From assembly GCF_000328475.2 (NCBI RefSeq), contig NC_026492.1, positions 434,001 through 498,000 on the forward strand: DNA of 64,000 bases, read 5' to 3'. The notes beneath the pieces are model-generated. The model did not search any database and was not told the DNA's origin. It was given only the letters and a program-made list of their open reading frames with translations. The DNA comes from Mycosarcoma maydis (lineage: Eukaryota; Basidiomycota; Ustilaginomycetes; Ustilaginales). This document shows positions 61,600 to 64,000 of the stretch, one piece after another. Both the position numbers and the translations under genes were made by a program. Every line of letters starts with the position of its first letter. Within the stretch, counting starts at the first letter, position 1.

Positions 61600-62298
61600 A
61601 GTTGCGATATCTGTCTGCCTGATTCCAACAGGTGTGGAGCGCAAGGAGGCAGGTGGATATCAACAGTCGACAGCCGGTTCGGCTTTCGGCCATGAATCAC
61701 GAATCATCGATGTGGAGCAGCTCGAAAAATTCTTTCGTCCGTGCACACTTTATCACGATTACTATTTTTCTTAAGTTAATGGTGATTGTTCTTCACGATG
61801 TGATTCGTGATTCGTGATTCGTGATTCGTGATTCGTGATTCGTGATTCGTGATTTGGATTCGTGCAGTCGAAACACGCCGAAGGCAGCATACAGCAATCA
61901 CGAATATTATATGAATCTCGAATCGATCGGATCAACCCGACGCAAAAGGGTCCAATTACCAGAGCGTGAGCTTCGCTCGCTTCTGTCACAAAGTCGTGAG
62001 TCTCTTTGTCGTCACATTCGTGATTGTGCTCATCTTGCGCGGCGCCGATAGCCTTCGTGACGCAGCTACAGCCGTCTACCAGCCGCCTCCATCATCCTTC
62101 CAAAATCATATCGAGATGAAAGCTAGCACCAGCCTCTGAATCAGCTCCACGCAAGTGGAGGTGCTCTTACAGGCTATCAACGACGCTGCTACGCTCGCAA
62201 GCTCATCCACTGCGTTGACATCATTGTCCAACGTCCTGCATACACCGACGCATCTCGTCCCACTCTACTGCAAATGCAAACAGCACCTTAGTGTCAAA
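61600..62298. other. Divergent promoter region (LIN1 / GCN2)
   Basis: Contains the longest heptamer array in the window (61802-61850) and motif copies near 61695, 61900 and 62016. A short ATG open frame could act as a uORF upstream of GCN2 (for example near 62115). No other gene was seen. Confidence 0.55.
61802..61850. repeat. Tandem heptamer array (GATTCGT)7
   Basis: Seven exact, uninterrupted copies, followed by GATTT. It lies about 200 nt from the LIN1 ATG and 450 nt from the GCN2 ATG. Confidence 0.95.
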
Positions 62299-64000
62299 AT
62301 GACGGGTGCCACCTCGACGCCGGCGCTGTCTCCACAAGAGATCACGGAACTGCAGCGGACCGAGATCGAAGCAATTGAGTCGATCCTCGACCAGGACTTT
62401 ACGCGAGTCGAGCAGAAGGCTTGGAAAGGTGCAGCTGTATCCCAGTTGCACGAATTCCAGGTAGTCATCCGTCCAGATGAGGAACGTCTCAAACCGCTCG
62501 TCTCGGCCTACGTCTCGTTTCGTCTTCCCAAGAACTATCCGCTCGTGACACCAACCATCATAGTCAAGCTTAACGACGGTAGGCATAAGGGTCTCTCGGC
62601 AAGCCATTTGACGAGTCTCGGTGGTGCGCTCAACCGCAAAGCCAAGTCGCTCATTGGAGCCGAAATGATCTGGGAGCTTATCACCGTAGCTCAAGACTTT
62701 ATTAGTCTCAACAATACTATCCCTAAAGAGGTCAAAGATGGCGCACCGTCTCTAAGCTTGGAAGAGGAGATGCAGAAGCGTGCAAAAGAACAGCAAGAGC
62801 GTCAGCGTGCAGAGCAGCAAGAAGAGAATCTCCGTCGGCAACGGGCAGAAACCATCCGCTCCGAGCAGCTTGTTCAGCTCATTCAGCAGGAGGCTAGCAA
62901 GAAAGCTGCCTTGCTCAAGCAAGAGAAGGAACGCAAACGAGAGAATAGCTACTTTACCCAGCATGGCCCTTTGAGTCCAGTTCATGGCCTCAATGCATCC
63001 TCTACTTCTGCTTCCGCCGACACAGCCGCCAATACAGCCGCTGCAGCATCTATGTCGGACGACTCACGCATTGAGACCTTCCTCGAACCGATCGAGCACA
63101 ACGGGCGCGTCATATCTGTTCTTCGCGTTGGTCCTGTCCTTAGCAACACGGGCCTTGCCACACGTCATCTTGCCGAGCCAGCGCATCAAGCTCCCACCGA
63201 CTCGCGCGCACCCTCACACTCGTGGTTGATCGAACACTACCTCATCACTTCGCAGCATTATGCCTACTCTTCCGGAAAACGCAAGCTGGAAGAGGTCGAG
63301 TTCGAGTTTGACAAGCTTGTCAAGGTGCGCGAACCCGGCTTGATCAATGTGCTCGCCAGTGCCGTTACTCGCATCACCGATCCGCAGGGCTGGAAGCTCA
63401 GCGTCGTCACTGAACGCACCGACGGTTTCTGCCTACGTGACCTCCTCGAGCAATGCGATTCGCTTCCCTGGAAGCGCGTTCGACACTATTTATTGGCGCT
63501 GCTCAAGACACTTGATTCGCTGCACACTCGTAACCTTGTCCATAGGGGCGTCGATGCCGACTCCATCTTCATCGAGAGCCGAACACAGTCAGCCATTCCT
63601 TCAGTGTTACGGTTGGCTGGTGCCTGCTATGCTCGTCGCTTGAAGGATATGCACAAATCGAATCCGCTCAACGATCTAATTGGCCCGATTCAGGATCCGG
63701 TCCAGCCTGACGCGTGGAAATCGCCAGAGTCAATTGACCAGCCTCTCTCCTACAGCCGCAAACGCGATATCTGGGATCTGGGAGTTTGTGCCTGTCAGAT
63801 GCTGTTCGGCTTGGAGTGCTTCCACGAGCACGACCTACCCGAGCACCTTATTCGCGGCAGCAAGGTCCTCGCACCGCATGTCCAAGCCTTTCTTCTCCTG
63901 ATGCTTGAGCGAGCATCCAAGAAACGTCCTACCGCTGCTTCTCTGGTCTCGCGTCTGGACGAACTCATCTTGTACGAAGACACAGACCTGGCTGACGACT
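62299..64000 (+). CDS. GCN2: eIF2alpha kinase Gcn2, 5' part (continues beyond the window)
   Basis: Sensor kinase of the general amino-acid control response. ATG is at 62299 (MTGATSTPALSPQEI), and 567 codons lie in the window with no stop. The RWD domain, which binds Gcn1, spans about residues 12-130 (QRTEIEAIESILDQDF and VSFRLPKNYPLVTPTIIVKL). A charged coiled coil follows (about 155-215). The next segment (about 250-567) is the degenerate kinase domain typical of Gcn2: the catalytic loop reads VHRGVDADSIFI instead of HRD-x-K-x-x-N, and no lysine-glycine P-loop is visible. The true kinase, HisRS-like and ribosome-binding domains should lie downstream of the window. Confidence 0.93.
   Translation, partial: MTGATSTPALSPQEITELQRTEIEAIESILDQDFTRVEQKAWKGAAVSQLHEFQVVIRPDEERLKPLVSAYVSFRLPKNYPLVTPTIIVKLNDGRHKGLSASHLTSLGGALNRKAKSLIGAEMIWELITVAQDFISLNNTIPKEVKDGAPSLSLEEEMQKRAKEQQERQRAEQQEENLRRQRAETIRSEQLVQLIQQEASKKAALLKQEKERKRENSYFTQHGPLSPVHGLNASSTSASADTAANTAAAASMSDDSRIETFLEPIEHNGRVISVLRVGPVLSNTGLATRHLAEPAHQAPTDSRAPSHSWLIEHYLITSQHYAYSSGKRKLEEVEFEFDKLVKVREPGLINVLASAVTRITDPQGWKLSVVTERTDGFCLRDLLEQCDSLPWKRVRHYLLALLKTLDSLHTRNLVHRGVDADSIFIESRTQSAIPSVLRLAGACYARRLKDMHKSNPLNDLIGPIQDPVQPDAWKSPESIDQPLSYSRKRDIWDLGVCACQMLFGLECFHEHDLPEHLIRGSKVLAPHVQAFLLLMLERASKKRPTAASLVSRLDELILYEDTDLADD

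Noticed and set aside
1..64000. tRNA, rRNA or transposable-element genes
   Set aside because: I looked for T-loop/B-box text and for transposase, reverse transcriptase or integrase motifs and recognised none; short or degenerate copies could still be missed by eye.

Overview
The window reads as nuclear DNA of a smut fungus (Basidiomycota, Ustilaginaceae; Ustilago maydis or a close relative). Signs are compact, mostly intronless genes, introns with GTAAGT-type donors in a few genes, basidiomycete-type protein sequences, and intergenic DNA packed with a degenerate motif (ATTCGTGATT / AATCACGAAT). The species is inferred from recall of such sequences, not from a search.

Layout. 1-8 kb: a sugar transporter (+), then a tRNA wobble methyltransferase (Trm9) and Mediator subunit Med1 (both -), which appear to share one reading frame through a spliced intron. 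8-14 kb: a WDR68/DCAF7-type WD40 protein, an FG nucleoporin of the Nup2/Nup50 type, and a small secreted cysteine-containing protein that could be an effector. 14-24 kb: Dna2 helicase-nuclease, actin-related protein Arp9, prohibitin-2 and ribosomal protein uL1. 24-40 kb: transport and metabolism, with a Nit2-type amidase, a FucP-like MFS permease, a 14-TM DHA2 MFS exporter, an amino-acid permease, a secreted GH16 glucanase with a poly-Ser linker, and a D-2-hydroxyacid dehydrogenase, separated by long promoters. 40-50 kb: a Na+/K+-ATPase-like P-type pump and a large RasGAP. 50-56 kb: a divergent pair of spliced ribosomal protein genes (eS7, eS1) and a twin-CX9C Cmc1-family gene. 56-64 kb: inositol-pentakisphosphate 2-kinase, a glyoxalase-like protein, the GYF-domain protein Lin1/CD2BP2, and the 5' part of the eIF2alpha kinase Gcn2, which runs off the window.

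Most genes are unrelated housekeeping functions, and I see no biosynthetic cluster, transposon, rRNA or tRNA gene. The observations most worth following are the Med1-Trm9 fused reading frame, in which retention of a 99-nt intron would give Med1 alone and splicing would give a 1198-residue Med1-Trm9 protein; the pervasive intergenic heptamer motif; the unrecognised secreted protein at 13.5 kb; and the dyad between the two ribosomal protein genes. Start codons were checked against the sequence, because several open frames begin upstream at TTG, CTG or GTG.
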